Shown here piece after piece: positions 1 to 8,242 of a stretch of 64,000 nt of DNA (the first letter of the stretch is position 1; each line of letters starts with the position of its first letter). The notes beneath the pieces were generated by a model. That model saw only the letters and a program-made list of their open reading frames with translations. It did no database searches and was not told the DNA's origin. The position numbers and the translations under genes were made by a program. The stretch lies in the NCBI GenBank assembly GCA_963742205.1, contig CAVUKZ010000009.1:434001-498000 (forward strand), written 5' to 3'. The DNA comes from WHSW01 sp963742205 (GTDB lineage Bacteria; Actinomycetota; Thermoleophilia; Solirubrobacterales; 70-9).

Positions 1-446
1 TCCGCGAGCAGACGCGACGTCGTCGAGGAGCCGGGCCGATTCTCGACCACGATCACCTCGAACTCCTCGTACTCGCAGGCGAGGATCGATCGTAGGCAGC
101 GAGCGAGCGCTCCGGGGCGTTGGCAGGTCGTTACGACCACCGTCACAGCGGGCCCGCTCCGTGGTGGCCGACCATGGGCTCCCCGGTCGCCACGCGCGTC
201 CTGTAACTCCCGGTCCAGTTGCCGGTGGAGTTCATGCTCGAGGCGGCCCCCCGGCACGACGCCGGGGGGGTCGACCGAGACGACCGCCGTTCCGAGCGGA
301 TCACCGCCGAGTCGCGCCACGGCCAGAAGCGAGCGGTACGAATCCCCGTCGCGGCCTGAGGGCAGCCGGAGGTCGCCGAGTTGCGCCTCGACATCGATCA
401 CGCGTACGGCAGCGGGGGGCACGAGCGTCGGGGCCGTCGGCGTCAT
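1..446 (-). CDS. Family 2 glycosyltransferase, C-terminus cut by window edge
   Basis: Only the first 148 residues are present; the gene continues beyond base 1. After about 100 residues of N-terminal extension, residues 101-107 (VTVVVTT) form the first strand of a GT-A Rossmann fold, followed by CQRPGALARCLRSIL and then the second strand FEVIVVENRPGSS near the nucleotide-sugar site. Many GT2 enzymes have Asp where Glu-Asn is seen here. The start is the ATG at 446; its ATGA overlaps the stop codon (445-443) of the sigma-like gene upstream, so the two are probably translationally coupled. The family is clear; donor, acceptor and pathway cannot be read from this fragment. Confidence 0.8.
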   Translation of the reverse strand, partial: MTPTAPTLVPPAAVRVIDVEAQLGDLRLPSGRDGDSYRSLLAVARLGGDPLGTAVVSVDPPGVVPGGRLEHELHRQLDRELQDARGDRGAHGRPPRSGPAVTVVVTTCQRPGALARCLRSILACEYEEFEVIVVENRPGSSTTSRLLA

Positions 447-830
447 CGCTGGTCCTGCGGGGCAGGTCTAGGGGTGGCGTCGCCGGCGACGCGCGTGATC
501 CAGGCTGCGAACGGCATCGAGCGCTCCTCGTATCCGGTGATCTCGGACCCCAGGTGGAGGAAGATGTTCTGGGTGATGTCCTCGGCCTCGTGGCGGTCGC
601 GGACGATGGTCAGTACGTGGGAGAAGACGTCGTCGGCGTGGCGGGCATAGAGGTAATGGATGCCGTCCCATTCGCCCCGCTTGGCGGCGGCGATTGCGGT
701 GCGCTGCCCCGCGTCCTCAGGCTCGCCGACCAGCGGGCGGCCCTGCTCGGGCCGATCGCCGTTTCGCGCGCGATAAGCGCGCGCCGTCCCGTTGAACTGT
801 CCGGTGCCCTGCGTTGTTGAATCGGTTCAT
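443..830 (-). pseudogene. ECF sigma factor region 2 only, short and frame-disrupted
   Basis: One frame reads IAAAKRGEWDGIHYLYARHA, then DDVFSHVLTIVRDRHEAEDI, TQNIFLHL and PFAAWITRVAGDA. This is region 2 of an ECF sigma factor, the part that binds core polymerase and the -10 box. It stops at 443, only about 12 residues after the end of region 2, so region 4 (-35 binding) is absent. The frame has no ATG, GTG or TTG between its upstream stop (827-829) and region 2. An ATG at 830, preceded by AGGG, lies in another frame and would join it if one extra base lies near 795-815; the total length is 3n+1, consistent with that. It could be a remnant or a small regulator coupled to the glycosyltransferase. 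Confidence 0.6.
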
Positions 831-854
831 CCTTGACCCTTGGCCTAGTTACAT

Positions 855-885
855 CCACGGCTATACATACCCTCATTTGGGGGAC
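855..885 (-). promoter_or_regulatory. Possible promoter of the sigma remnant/glycosyltransferase pair
   Basis: The 820-981 gap between two minus-strand genes is the only non-coding stretch here and contains an AT-richer patch reading GGGTATGTATAGCC on the minus strand. A related GGGTATGTGAGCC occurs before the repeat-protein gene (about 5035-5045). This may be a -10 region or binding site; no -35 box is convincing. Confidence 0.25.
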
Positions 886-981
886 CTTTGGGGCCTTCGC
901 GGGCCTACGTTTCCGACCCCTGCGTATGTGACGCCTGAGTTCTTGGGCTCGGCCGGCCCCGGTTTCGGCTCTCGCGTCTTT

Positions 982-2640
982 CTACCTTGCTACCGCCCCC
1001 TCTCCGGACTGTCCGTTCGCGTCCCGGAGCGAGGCCAGCCGTGGCCGTCGCGGGCGCTTGTATCCGGCCGCCGCCTGCACGCTCGAGGGGCGCCACATGG
1101 CACCGCCCCTGACCGTCGGCACGCCCTCATCGTTGAGCCGATCGGCGATCGCCTGCAGGGTCATTCCCTCCGCGCGCATGGCGGCGATCCGGTCGCGGAG
1201 CTCGGGGTCGTCGGCGACGGCCCGGCGTTGAAAGCGGCCTCCCAGCCGTGCCGCCTCGAGCCCCTTCTGGGTGCGCTCGCTCAGCCGCTCGCGCTCCCAG
1301 CCCGAGACCTCGATCAATGTGCGGGCGGCCATCCGCCCGTCCTCCTGGCCGGTGTCGAGCTCCTGGGCCGCGGCCACGAGCCGCGCGTCGGAGCGTGCGA
1401 ACCAATCGAGGACCTCGCCCAGATCGCTCGCTGAGCCGCTGAGCTGCTTGAGCTCGGAGACCACCAGGCCCCGCGCCTCGCCCGCCTCGATTCGGTTGAG
1501 CGCGTAGCCGAGCCCGGGACGGTCAAGCCCCTTGCCGTTGCGGGGCTCTCGATCGCGCACGAGCTCGAGCAGGCGAAGTCCGCGTCGTCGGCACTCGCCG
1601 GCGATCGCATCGGCTTGACGGCCGAGCTCGACCCGCCCGACGCCGGGCTCTGACTCCGGGATCACCGCATAGCCGAGCATCGGCAGCTCGCCGTGACCGT
1701 TACCGGCGACGGCGGGCTTTGCCGTCGCCGCCTCGGCGGCGCCGTTCTCGGGTGCCCTGCGGCCCCGACGGCTCGCTGACCGGCTCGCCGACGGCTCGGC
1801 GTCCGGTCCCCCGCGCCGGCGCCGCCCCGACAGCCCCAGTGCCAGGGCACCGGCGGCGAGCGTCACCAGCGCCGCCAATACGGCTGCCAACCCGAACCCG
1901 ACGACTGATCGTCCGAGTTCGCGCGAGCTGCGGTTGGCGCTCCCGCTTCGTTTCGCGCCGACTCGGGCTCGCTTTCGGGCTTGCGCTGCGCCGCCGTCCG
2001 CTCGGACTGCGGCCGTTGTCCGTCGGGCTGCGCGGCGCGCGGTCCGGCGCTCGTCCGACAGCGGTCCGGCGCTCCGCGCAAGCGCGACCCGCGTCGAGCG
2101 GCCGACGAGTCCGTCGGCTGTGATTCCCTCGCGGCTTTGGAACCGCCGCACCGCGGCCTCGGTCAGCGGTCCAAAGCGCCCGTCGACGGCGCCCGGGCTC
2201 TCATCGGCCCGGCGCAGCCGCCGCTGGAGCGCCCGGACGCGCTCTGAGCCCTGGGGATCGGCATAGCCCGCCCCCGGAGCGATCAGCGCCGCCTCGCGCT
2301 TGAGCGCGGCCCTGGTCAGGGGTCCGACCAGACCGTCGACGAGCAGTCCCTCGCGGCTTTGGAACCGCCGCACCGCGGCCTCGGTCAGCGGTCCAAAGCG
2401 CCCGTCGACGGCGCCCGGGCTCTCATCGGCGCGGCGCAGCCGCCGCTGGAGCGTCTCGGACGCGTTCTGAGCCCTGGGGATCGGCATAGCCCGCCCCCGG
2501 AGCGATCAGCGCCGGCTCGGCCTGCGCGGACTGCCCGCCGCCCTTCGCCTCGGCGGTCGCCGGCCCTGCGGCCAGCACGAGCGCCGCGATGAGGGCGGTG
2601 AGCATGCACCCGGCAGGTGCGCATGGATCTTCTTTTGCAT
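982..2640 (-). pseudogene. Peptidoglycan-binding x2, membrane segment, resolvase-like domain; frame-disrupted
   Basis: The start is the ATG at 2640 (MQKKIHAH), six bases after a good GGAG. A secretion signal (LTALIAALVLAAGPATAEA) lies one frame over, and the original frame resumes near 2450, so at least two indels are present. The mature part has two PG_binding_1 domains (VDGRFGPLTEAAVRRFQSREG twice), a basic linker, one hydrophobic span (VVGFGLAAVLAALVTLAAGA), a low-complexity linker, then a serine-recombinase-like domain: RQADAIAGECRRRGL, RPGLGYALNRIEAGEARGLV, and a C-terminal helix ending in a recombinase-type HTH (MTLQAIADRLNDEGVPTVRG). The usual catalytic Ser motif and the D-R-L-S-R segment are absent (LKQLSGSASDL), so DNA strand exchange is doubtful. 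It is probably an envelope or membrane protein, not a mobile-element integrase. Confidence 0.65.
2125..2511. repeat. Two near-identical 165-bp direct repeats (peptidoglycan-binding modules)
   Basis: Bases about 2125-2288 and 2347-2511 are nearly identical at the DNA level, offset 222 bp (74 codons). Each encodes one PG_binding_1 repeat plus the preceding APGAGYADPQGS linker. The second copy has one additional base (gcgtctcgg against gcgcccgg), which creates the frameshift in the gene. Such high identity suggests recent duplication or gene conversion. Confidence 0.8.
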
Positions 2641-2712
2641 GGTGTTCTCCTTCTCAAGTAGTTCGCCGCCGAGCACCCGTGGGCGCGCGGCGACGCCGGC
2701 TGGGCCGGGGCC

Positions 2713-4992
2713 CTAGCCGGGGCGCTCGAGAAGCGCGACGATCGCCGCCGACCGCCAAGCGGACGGGGCGATCTCGTGGCGAGCCATAAAGGCCCGCGGA
2801 GAACGTTCGAAGTCGAAGAGAAGGCCCGGAGAAGCACCGGCGCTCGTGCCGGCGCCTGCGGGGCTGCCCTGGGCGCCGGAGCCGGTGGGCGGCACGGGCG
2901 CCGGAGCGGGACGTAGAAAGCTCGCCAGGGACGCTGGCGAGCTGTTTGGGTGTAGCGCTCAGGCTCGGATCGAGGAGAGGCGTAAGTTCACGGAGCGTCG
3001 GCTGGTTGGCGCTCGAGGCCTCGCTCGCGAAGCGCCTCGGGGGCGCTCGGCTGGACTCGGAAGCCATCAAGGCGCTGCTGATGGCGACGACGAGGGCGGT
3101 GAGGCCGGTGATGATGCCCGCCGCGGTTGTGGCGGCCGCAATCGGGCTCGGGGCGATCGCCGAGGCGGCGGCGCTCGGCGCCGAGCCGGCGGCCACCTCG
3201 CCTGAGGTCGTCGCGATGGCCGCCGGCGTCTGGGGCGCGAGCGTCGCGGCGACCGGGTTGTCGGTGCCGGTCGGATCACCCGGCGGTGTCGCCGACGGGG
3301 CGAGCGCCCGTCGCCGGGTCGGCGGATCGAGCACGTCGCCGACCGGGTCGAGCACCGGCTCGAGCGCCTCGGCCGACCGGCTCGAGTGATCGTGCCGACG
3401 GTGCCCGCGACCGGGTCGAGGATCGTGCCGACGGTGCCCGCGACCGGGTCGAGGATCGTGCCGACGGTGTCCGGCGACCGGGTCGAGGATCGTGCCGACG
3501 GTGCCGGCGACCGGGTCGAGGATCGTGCCGACGGTGCCGGCGACCGGGTCGAGGATCGTGCCGACGGTGTCGGCGACCGGCTCGAGCGCCCCGGCCACCG
3601 GCTCGAGGATCGTGCCGACCGTGCCCGGCGACCGGGTCGAGGATCGTGCCGACGGTGCCCGCGACCGGGTCGAGGATCGTGCCGACGGTGCCCGCGACCG
3701 GGTCGAGGATCGTGCCGACCGTGTCGGCGACCGGGTCGAGCACCGGCTCGAGCGCCCCGGCCACCGGCTCGAGTGATCGTGCCGACCGTGCCGGCGACCG
3801 GGTCGAGGATCGTGCCGACGGTGTCCGGCGACCGGGTCGAGGATCGTGCCGACGGTGTCCGGCGACCGGGTCGAGGATCGTGCCGACGGTGTCCGTGACC
3901 GGCTCGGTGATCGAGCCGACGGTCTCGGCCGCCGCATCGGTCGCGCCGGTTGCGCCGGGGGCGATGTCGGTTACGGCCTGGGTCGCGCCGGACGCGATCT
4001 CACCGACGGCGTCGGTGGCTCCCGATCCGGTCGCGATCTCGGTCGCTTCAGAGGTCGCGTCGTTAACCGCATCAGTTGCCGCACCGGCAGTCTCGGTCGC
4101 ACCCGAGGTCGACGTCGCTCGCCGCGTCCGTCGCCCCGAGGTGACGTCGGTCACGGCGCGGTCGCGTCGGCCGCCGCATCGGTCGCACCGGACGTCGCAT
4201 CGCTCGCCGCGTCCGTCGCTCCGGAGGTGCCGTCGCTCGCCGCGTCCGTCGCTCCGGAGGCGGTGTCGGTAACGCCCGAGGTCGCGTCGCCGGCGGTGCG
4301 GTCGCGCTCGCGGTGTCGGCCGTCGCTCGGCCGCGTCGGTCGCGCCCGAGGTCGCGTCGCTGCACGGCGTCCGTCGCTCCGGCCGCCGCGTCGCTCGCAC
4401 CCGACGTCGCGTCGCCGGCGGTGTCGGTCGCCGCGCCGGTCGCGCCGCTCGCCGCGTCGGTCGCGCCGCGTCGCGTCGCTCGCACCGGAGGTCGCGTCGC
4501 TCGCCGCGTCCGTCGCGCCCGAGGTCGACGTCGCTCGACGGCGTCCGTCGCTCCGGCCGCCGCGTCGCTCGCACCCGACGTCGCATCGGCGGCGGTCGTC
4601 GCGTCGGCGGTGTCGGCCGCCGCGTCGGTCGCACCCGACGTCGCGTCGCTCGCCGCGTCCGTCGCTCCGGAGGTGACGTCGCTCACGGCGTCCGTCGCTC
4701 CGGAGGCCGCGTCGCTCGCACCCGACGTCGCGTCGGTTGGCGCGTCGGCGACATCGGTGGGTGCCGCGTCAGGGGTCGCGTCGGTCGCGGTGTCGATGGC
4801 TCCGGAGGCGGTATCGGTTGCTCCGGTCGCCGCGTCCGTCACGGTGTCGCCGGCTTCGGGGACGGCGGGGACCTGGGCCCCGGCGCTCGCGCAGAGGATC
4901 ATCGAGACGCTGCCGAGCACCGCCAGCACGACAACCACGAGGAGGCGCTTGGAACGCCTCGCCGTTCGCTGGTCAATGGTCTCCGATGCCAA
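2713..4992 (-). pseudogene. Secreted tandem-repeat protein (ATDAASG and TVGTILDPVAG repeats), many frame switches
   Basis: The start is a TTG at 4992, seven bases after AGGGA. The N-terminus is a secretion signal (RSKRLLVVVVLAVLGSVSMI, then LCASAGAQVPAVPEAGD). An Ala/Thr/Asp/Ser-rich region of imperfect DATSGATDAAS units follows, then an 11-residue repeat TVGTILDPVAG with variants ALEPVADTVG, then a Pro/Ala/Thr-rich stretch, a hydrophobic segment (TAAGIITGLTALVVAISSAL) and a tail ending IVALLERPG at 2713. The reading frame changes several times, each time where a repeat is 34 rather than 33 bp. If restored, it would be about 760 residues, secreted and perhaps membrane-held by its C-terminal hydrophobic segment. 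No known domain is recognised; function is unknown. Confidence 0.6.
3385..3905. repeat. 33/34-bp tandem repeat array in the secreted repeat protein
   Basis: About 14 head-to-tail units built on gaccgggtcgaggatcgtgc plus cgacggtg(c/t)c. Most units are 33 bp (11 codons); those with ccggcg instead of cggcg are 34 bp (starting near 3468, 3625, 3818 and 3858). Some units carry the variant cggctcgagcgccccggcca. The repeats are contiguous with no spacers and are coding on the minus strand. Confidence 0.85.
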
Positions 4993-5155
4993 CTGACTCT
5001 CCCTGCGGCAATCGTCCTTGTGCGCGAGGCTCACATACCCGGTGGTTGCAGCTCTGACCCATTGAAGGCAACAAAAGTTCGCAAATAGCGGCTTTTTTTG
5101 GACCAAAACCGGCACCGAAAGGAGGGCCGTCGAGGCCGGGCCAGCATCGCCCGAC

Positions 5156-5189
5156 CTGACGTTTTGCACCGAGTGGTGCAAAACGTCAG
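5156..5189. terminator. Perfect 15-bp hairpin downstream of the alpha/beta hydrolase gene
   Basis: CTGACGTTTTGCACC, loop GAGT, GGTGCAAAACGTCAG: a perfect inverted repeat 25 bp past the hydrolase stop codon (5215). There is no clear U-tract. It is almost the same sequence as the hairpin at 58595-58629, so this is a repeated element of the genome, probably a bidirectional terminator or transcript-end stabiliser. Confidence 0.6.
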
Positions 5190-5214
5190 CCGCGTTCGGC
5201 GCCGTCAACCGGCG

Positions 5215-6285
5215 CTACGCCGGGCCCGGCGCCGCCAACGCAGCCCTACCCGGCCCTGGCGCCGCCCTGCGTGTTCCCGCCGCCCTGGGCTTGCGCCCCA
5301 CATTCCGCGGCGGGTGCTCGACCGAGTCATCGCCCGCATCGGCGGCGAACTCGTTGATCAGGCGCGCGGTCAGCGCGGGCTTCTCGACGTTGGGCGAGTG
5401 CCCGGCGCCCTTGACCTTCGCCGTCCGCACGCCGGGCACGTCCTCGTAGGCGGCGAGCGACTCGTCGGCGTCGTAGATCTGGTCCTCGGCCCCGAAGATC
5501 ACCATCAGCGGCACCGCCGTGGTACGCATGCGGTCGTCGAGCGGGCTCTCGTTCTCGTAGTCCTCGGAGGCCTGGGGCGATTCGGTGTAGGAGGTGAAGG
5601 TCATCGCGTCGTTGTCGCGGGCGGTCTGGTCGGGGTCCTCAAACCCGTCTGCCTGGTCGTAGCCGGGGGCGAAGGCCTGGTCGTAGCCGGCCTTCACCAG
5701 CGAGTCGGTCTTGAGCCGCCACAGCGCCTCGCCGATCACCGGCGCCATCGAGACCTTGGCGAGGAAGTCGAGCTCCCCGAAGCTCGGGTCGGGGGCCTCG
5801 TCGATGATCACCAGGCGGTCGACGAGCTCGCTGGCCTGCTCGGCGACCGAGACCGCGACATCGCCGCCGAGCGAGTGGCCGACGATCACCGCGCCCTGCA
5901 CGCCGAGCCGGTCGAGCGCCCCTGCGACGAGCGCCCCCTGGTCGGTGATCGAGTAGCCCGACTTCGGCTTCGCGGAGCCGCCGTGGCCGAGCAGGTCGAT
6001 CCGGACCACGCGGTGATCGCGTGAAAGCAACGGGACCATCGAGTCCCACCAGTGCAGGGAGCACCCGAAGCAGTGGATGAGCACGATCGGCGCCCCGGCG
6101 CGCCCCGACGAGGGCGGGCCCGTGTCGGTGACCTGAACGTCACCCCCGGGGAGGCTCAGGATGCGGCCACCATCGACCGTCACCGCCGCGTCCTTGGTCT
6201 CGCCGTCGACGACGAGGGTGTTCACGGCCAGCAGTGCGACCAGCGCGACGACGAGGCCGATGAGGATCTTCCAGGTGCGTCTCAA
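5215..6285 (-). CDS. Membrane-anchored alpha/beta hydrolase
   Basis: A 356-residue serine hydrolase. Residues 1-26 form an N-terminal membrane anchor or uncleaved signal (TWKILIGLVVALVALLAV). The core has an oxyanion segment (HCFGCSLHWW), the nucleophile elbow GHSLGG, an acid Asp in GAEDQIYDAD and the catalytic His in GAGHSPNVE, so the triad is complete. The last 35 residues are Arg/Ala/Pro-rich and disordered. The start is a TTG at 6285 whose TTGA overlaps the stop of the HD-domain gene upstream (6282), implying coupled translation. Substrate unknown; the family includes esterases, haloalkane dehalogenases and epoxide hydrolases. Confidence 0.8.
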   Translation of the reverse strand: MRRTWKILIGLVVALVALLAVNTLVVDGETKDAAVTVDGGRILSLPGGDVQVTDTGPPSSGRAGAPIVLIHCFGCSLHWWDSMVPLLSRDHRVVRIDLLGHGGSAKPKSGYSITDQGALVAGALDRLGVQGAVIVGHSLGGDVAVSVAEQASELVDRLVIIDEAPDPSFGELDFLAKVSMAPVIGEALWRLKTDSLVKAGYDQAFAPGYDQADGFEDPDQTARDNDAMTFTSYTESPQASEDYENESPLDDRMRTTAVPLMVIFGAEDQIYDADESLAAYEDVPGVRTAKVKGAGHSPNVEKPALTARLINEFAADAGDDSVEHPPRNVGRKPRAAGTRRAAPGPGRAALAAPGPA

Positions 6286-6875
6286 CCGCCGTTCCCGTCG
6301 CGAGGCGCGAGCCCGAGCTCGTCGGCGCGCGCCGCCATTGCGGCGATCACGAAGGCGACGTGCTCGTCGAAGTCGACGCCGAGCTCCTCAGCTCCCTGGC
6401 GAACCTCATCGCGGTTGACGCCGGCGGCGAACGAAGGCTGCTTGAGCTTCTTCTTCACCGACTTCGGTGTCATCCCCTCGATCCCGGTGGGCCGCACCAG
6501 GGCGCAGGCGGCGACGAAGCCCGACAGCTCGTCCACGGCGAACAGCGTCTTGGCCATGTCCGTCTCCCGCGGGACACCGAGGAAGGTGGCGTGGCCGGCG
6601 ACGGCGTCGGTCACCTCCTGCGGCCAGTCGAGCTCGGCGAACAGCCGCAGCGCGGTGCGCGGATGGCCGTTCTCGGCGTCGTCCAGATCGGGGAAGCGCT
6701 CGTAGTCGAGGTCGTGGACGAGGCCGGTCACGGCCCAGAGCTCCTCGTCGCCGCCGCGCTCCCGCGCGTAGGCGACCATGGCCGCCTCGACGCCGAGCAG
6801 ATGCTTGCGCAGCGACTCGGATTCGACCCATTCGCAGACCAGTTCCCAGGCTTGTTCACGCGTCGGTTGCGGCAT
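6282..6875 (-). CDS. HD-domain phosphohydrolase-like protein
   Basis: A 197-residue soluble protein. A metal-binding HD pattern is visible: His25 in LRKHLLGVE, His54-Asp55 in VHDLDYERF, His71 in NGHPRTALRL and Asp115 in FAVDELSGF. Similar proteins are annotated only as HD-domain hydrolases; the substrate is unknown. The start chosen is the ATG at 6875. The gene is divergent from murA with only 25 bp between start codons, and its stop overlaps the start of the hydrolase gene, so these two form an operon. Confidence 0.75.
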   Translation of the reverse strand: MPQPTREQAWELVCEWVESESLRKHLLGVEAAMVAYARERGGDEELWAVTGLVHDLDYERFPDLDDAENGHPRTALRLFAELDWPQEVTDAVAGHATFLGVPRETDMAKTLFAVDELSGFVAACALVRPTGIEGMTPKSVKKKLKQPSFAAGVNRDEVRQGAEELGVDFDEHVAFVIAAMAARADELGLAPRDGNGG

Positions 6876-6886
6876 AGGGGCATTGT

Positions 6887-6892
6887 TACCCT
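6887..6892 (+). promoter_or_regulatory. -10 box of murA (TACCCT)
   Basis: TACCCT ends eight bases before the murA ATG. No ribosome-binding site fits between, so a leaderless transcript is likely. No good -35 box is seen. Confidence 0.45.
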
Positions 6893-6900
6893 CCGCGCCG

Positions 6901-8205
6901 ATGGAGAAGTTCGTGATCAAGGGGGGGCCGGCGCTCTCCGGGGAGATCACCGCGGCCGGCAACAAGAACGCCGCGCTGCCGATTCTCGCCGCCTGCCTGC
7001 TCACCGACGAGGAGCTCGTGCTCTCCAACGTGCCACGGATTCGCGACACCGAGACCCAGGTCGCCGTGCTCGAGGGCCTGGGCGTGAGCGCGCTCTGGTC
7101 CGGCCACAACGAGCTTCGCCTCCGCGCCGAGGGGGTCACGGATACGGCCCCCGACGAGGCGCTTTCCTCCCGGATCCGCGCCTCATTTCTGGTCGCGGGC
7201 CCGCTGCTCGCCCGCTTCGGCGAGGCCCGCATGCCGCCGCCCGGCGGCGACTTCATCGGCCGCCGCCGGCTCGACCCGCACCTCGACGCGTTCAAGGACC
7301 TCGGCGCCCGGGTGGAGGGTCGCGACCGCGAGATCGAGGTCCGCGCGCCCGACGGCGGCCTGAAGCCCTGCGCGATCTTCATGGATGAGCCGTCGGTGAT
7401 GGGCACCGAGAACGCGCTGATGGCCGCCGCGCTGACCCCGGGTCCGACGACGATCGCCAACGCGGCCTCGGAGCCGCACGTTCAGGACCTCGCCCGGCTC
7501 CTGGTGAAGATGGGTGCGCAGATCGACGGGATCGGCTCGAACGTGATGACCGTCCACGGCCGCGAGAAGCTCGCGGGCGCTGAGCATCGCGTCTGCCCCG
7601 ACCACATCGAGGTCGCCAGCTTCATGGCACTCGCCGCCGCGACCAAAGGCGAGCTGCGTATACGCAACGCCGCGCCGGAGGACCTGATCACGATCCGCCG
7701 CCAGTTCCGCCGCCTCGGCCTGCAGTCGATGGTGGAGGGCAACGACATCCTGGTGCCGCCGGAGCAGGCGCTCGAGATCCGCGACGACCTCGGCGACGCG
7801 ATCCCGAAGATCGACGACGGCCCCTGGCCCGCGTTCCCGGCGGACCTGACCTCGATCGCGCTCGCGCTCGCCACGCAGGCGCGGGGCACGATCCTGATCT
7901 TCGAGAAAATGTTCGAGAACCGCCTCTTCTTCGTCGACAAGCTCGTCGCGATGGGCGCTCGGATCACGCTCTGCGATCCCCACCGGGCGATCGTGAGCGG
8001 TCCGAGCCGTCTTCACGGTGAGCGCGTCGAGAGCCCCGACATCCGCGCCGGCATGGCAATGCTCATCGCGGCGCTGTGCGCCGACGGCGTCTCGGAAATC
8101 GGCAACGTGGTGCAGATCGACCGCGGCTACGAGCGGATCGACGAGCGGTTGCGGGAGCTGGGAGCCAGGATCGAGCGCGTGGCGGTCGAGCCGGTCCCGG
8201 CTTAG
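6901..8205 (+). CDS. murA: UDP-N-acetylglucosamine 1-carboxyvinyltransferase MurA (Cys-to-Asp active site)
   Basis: A 434-residue enzyme that transfers enolpyruvate from PEP to UDP-GlcNAc, the first committed step of peptidoglycan synthesis, in the cytoplasm. Landmarks: Lys22-Asn23 in AGNKNAALP, the flexible active-site loop PPPGGDFIGRR, DHIEVASFMA, and ADLTSIALALATQA near the C-terminus. The loop residue that is Cys115 in E. coli is Asp117 here, as in Mycobacterium; this change is known to keep activity but block alkylation by fosfomycin. The gene opens the histidine block: hisZ starts 37 bp downstream. Confidence 0.93.
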   Translation: MEKFVIKGGPALSGEITAAGNKNAALPILAACLLTDEELVLSNVPRIRDTETQVAVLEGLGVSALWSGHNELRLRAEGVTDTAPDEALSSRIRASFLVAGPLLARFGEARMPPPGGDFIGRRRLDPHLDAFKDLGARVEGRDREIEVRAPDGGLKPCAIFMDEPSVMGTENALMAAALTPGPTTIANAASEPHVQDLARLLVKMGAQIDGIGSNVMTVHGREKLAGAEHRVCPDHIEVASFMALAAATKGELRIRNAAPEDLITIRRQFRRLGLQSMVEGNDILVPPEQALEIRDDLGDAIPKIDDGPWPAFPADLTSIALALATQARGTILIFEKMFENRLFFVDKLVAMGARITLCDPHRAIVSGPSRLHGERVESPDIRAGMAMLIAALCADGVSEIGNVVQIDRGYERIDERLRELGARIERVAVEPVPA

Positions 8206-8242
8206 TCAAGCTGTGGGTGCCCCGAGGCACCGCCCCTAAGCC

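Noticed and set aside
814..1434. 206-codon plus-strand frame across the 820-981 gap
   Set aside because: Mostly antisense to the resolvase-like domain; no recognisable domain.
982..1700. Integrase/resolvase of a mobile element
   Set aside because: Catalytic motifs are missing, the domain is attached to a membrane span and PG-binding domains, and no element ends or direct target repeats are seen.
3385..3905. CRISPR-like repeat array
   Set aside because: Units are contiguous with no unique spacers and encode a protein repeat.
5086..5100. T-tract as a rho-independent terminator
   Set aside because: No GC-rich hairpin directly precedes the TTTTTTT on the plus strand, and no plus-strand gene ends there.
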